From contig NVWU01000016.1 in assembly GCA_002733765.1 (NCBI GenBank), positions 1 through 64,000 on the forward strand: 64,000 nucleotides of DNA, written 5' to 3'. A program made the translations under genes and the position numbers. The notes below the pieces were generated by a model. The model had not been told where the DNA came from. It saw only the letters and a list, made by a program, of their open reading frames with translations, and ran no database searches. Below are positions 62,364 to 64,000 of this stretch, in pieces (the stretch's first letter is position 1; each line of letters opens with the position of its first letter). This DNA is from Colwellia sp. (GTDB lineage Bacteria > Pseudomonadota > Gammaproteobacteria > Enterobacterales > Alteromonadaceae).

Positions 62364-64000
62364 ATGGGCTCATTGGATCAACTTAGTCTTAAAAATGGTT
62401 TGCGCGACGTAAAGCTGGAAGATAAATATTCTCTCAGTAAAGGGCAGATATATGCCAGTGGTACGCAAGCATTAGTGCGACTGCCTTTAATGCAGAAAGA
62501 GCGTGACCGACGAGCGGGTCTTAATACGGCAGGTTATGTGTCGGGTTATCGAGGCTCTCCTTTGGGTGGCGTAGATTTAGCGCTCTGGAGTGCAAAGAAA
62601 CAGCTGGCTGAACATGAAATTACCTTTCAACCAGGTTTAAATGAAGATTTAGCTGCAACGGCCGTTTGGGGGACACAACAGGTTAATTTGCGTGATAATG
62701 CAAAATATGACGGTGTGTTTGGCATGTGGTATGGCAAAGGCCCTGGTGTTGATCGTTCGGCCGATGTGCTTAAACATGCCAACTCGGCAGGTACTTCAGT
62801 TAACGGTGGGGTGCTGTTGCTCGCCGGTGACGACCATGCTGCTAAATCATCTTCGGTGGCGCATCAGTCTGAGCATATTTTGATTGCGTGCGGTATCCCC
62901 GTCTTTTATCCCTCAAATGTTCAAGAGTATCTCGATTATGGTATGCATGGCTGGGCTATGAGCCGCTATTCTGGTCTTTGGGTTGGCATGAAATGTGTGA
63001 CAGATATTGTTGAGTCTTCAGCATCTATAGACGTGGATCCTGATCGGTTGGAAATAGTGATACCTAAAGATTTTCCTATGCCCGAAGGTGGCTTAAATAT
63101 ACGCTGGCCAGATCCACCTTTGGATCAGGAAGCACGTATGTTGAACCATAAATGGTATGCTGCACTTGAATACATCCGCGCCAATAAAATAAATCGCATT
63201 ATGCTTGATTCACCGAAAGCGCGTTTCGGCATTATGGCGGCTGGAAAAGCCTATTTAGACGTACGTCAGGCACTAACCGATCTTGGTTTGGATGATGACA
63301 CCTGTATTGAACTAGGCATTCGTATCTTAAAGGTTGGCTGTGTTTGGCCTTTGGAATCGCGTGATGCAAGGGAGTTTGCGACTGGTTTAGAAGAAATATT
63401 AGTAGTCGAAGAAAAACGCCAAATTCTTGAATACGCGCTGAAAGAAGAATTGTATAACTGGCGTGATGATGTGCGCCCAAGCATCTATGGTAAGTTTGAT
63501 GAGCGAGATAACTCTGGGGGAGAATGGTCTCAACCACGAGGCCAATGGTTATTACCAGCACGCTATGAACTTTCACCCGCACTAATTTCAAAAGCGATTG
63601 CTACTCGCCTTGATCGCCTCGGATTACCACCGGAAATTCGTCAGCGGGTCATTAATCGGATAGCGATTATCGATGCAAAAGAACGTGAAGCTAATCAACC
63701 ACGCTTAGCGGTTGAACGTAAACCTTGGTTCTGTTCTGGTTGTCCGCATAATATCTCAACTCGAGTGCCTGAAGGCTCTCGTGCGTTAGCTGGTATTGGT
63801 TGTCATTACATGGCCATGTGGATGGATCGTAACACGGAAACCTTTACGCAAATGGGCGGTGAGGGTGTAAGCTGGCTAGGACAAATGAATTTTTCGGGTG
63901 ATAAACACGTGTTTGTCAATTTAGGGGATGGTACCTATTTCCATTCTGGGTTGTTGGCTATCAGGGCTGCAATAGCTGCCTCCGCTAATATTACTTACAA
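62364..64000 (+). CDS. Indolepyruvate ferredoxin oxidoreductase-family protein (truncated by window end)
   Basis: Open frame from ATG 62364 to window edge (MGSLDQLSLKNGLRDVKLEDKYSLSKGQIYASGTQALVRLPLMQKERDRRAGLNTAGYVSGYRGSPLGG...KPWFCSGCPHNIST); absent from the ORF track because no stop is reached. Confidence 0.88.
   Translation, partial: MGSLDQLSLKNGLRDVKLEDKYSLSKGQIYASGTQALVRLPLMQKERDRRAGLNTAGYVSGYRGSPLGGVDLALWSAKKQLAEHEITFQPGLNEDLAATAVWGTQQVNLRDNAKYDGVFGMWYGKGPGVDRSADVLKHANSAGTSVNGGVLLLAGDDHAAKSSSVAHQSEHILIACGIPVFYPSNVQEYLDYGMHGWAMSRYSGLWVGMKCVTDIVESSASIDVDPDRLEIVIPKDFPMPEGGLNIRWPDPPLDQEARMLNHKWYAALEYIRANKINRIMLDSPKARFGIMAAGKAYLDVRQALTDLGLDDDTCIELGIRILKVGCVWPLESRDAREFATGLEEILVVEEKRQILEYALKEELYNWRDDVRPSIYGKFDERDNSGGEWSQPRGQWLLPARYELSPALISKAIATRLDRLGLPPEIRQRVINRIAIIDAKEREANQPRLAVERKPWFCSGCPHNISTRVPEGSRALAGIGCHYMAMWMDRNTETFTQMGGEGVSWLGQMNFSGDKHVFVNLGDGTYFHSGLLAIRAAIAASANITY

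Overview
The window looks like a gammaproteobacterial (Colwellia/Alteromonadales-like) chromosome. The left ~30 kb is mostly ordinary: three initiator tRNA-fMet genes plus degenerate relics, rlmKL, a glutaredoxin-like protein, uup, a DUF3466/GlyGly-CTERM protein, fabA, uvrY, uvrC, pgsA, a tRNA Gly/Cys/Leu cluster, a dead IS4-like transposase, AEC transporters, a frameshifted pirin next to an isochorismatase-family hydrolase, a DUF748 protein, a CoA-transferase/SDR/acyl-CoA dehydrogenase operon, and AraC/HpaA-type regulators. At ~30.6 kb an intact tRNA-Val is followed by a second tRNA-Val copy that stops exactly at the anticodon loop, which is a likely attachment junction. Next comes a three-gene overlapping operon (200, 755 and 1059 aa; the last two carry tyrosine-recombinase motifs) resembling a gamma-mobile-trio (GMT) module, then an HU gene and a second integrase/excisionase/Cro module. 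From 40.6 kb to the right edge lies a large catabolic cluster: an acyl-CoA ligase, a pair of Rieske-oxygenase-like proteins, an IS110-family element, TetR regulators, a CrtI-like oxidoreductase, two paralogous P450s, SnoaL-like and AhpD-like proteins, an MFS transporter, an amidohydrolase, three acyl-CoA dehydrogenases, an enoyl-CoA hydratase, a LysR regulator and a truncated indolepyruvate-ferredoxin-oxidoreductase-like ORF. The most unusual signal is the Rieske pair: one protein has the [2Fe-2S] ligands but no mononuclear-iron site, and its neighbour has the mononuclear-iron motif but no Rieske ligands. All family calls come from reading motifs by eye; no searches were run.
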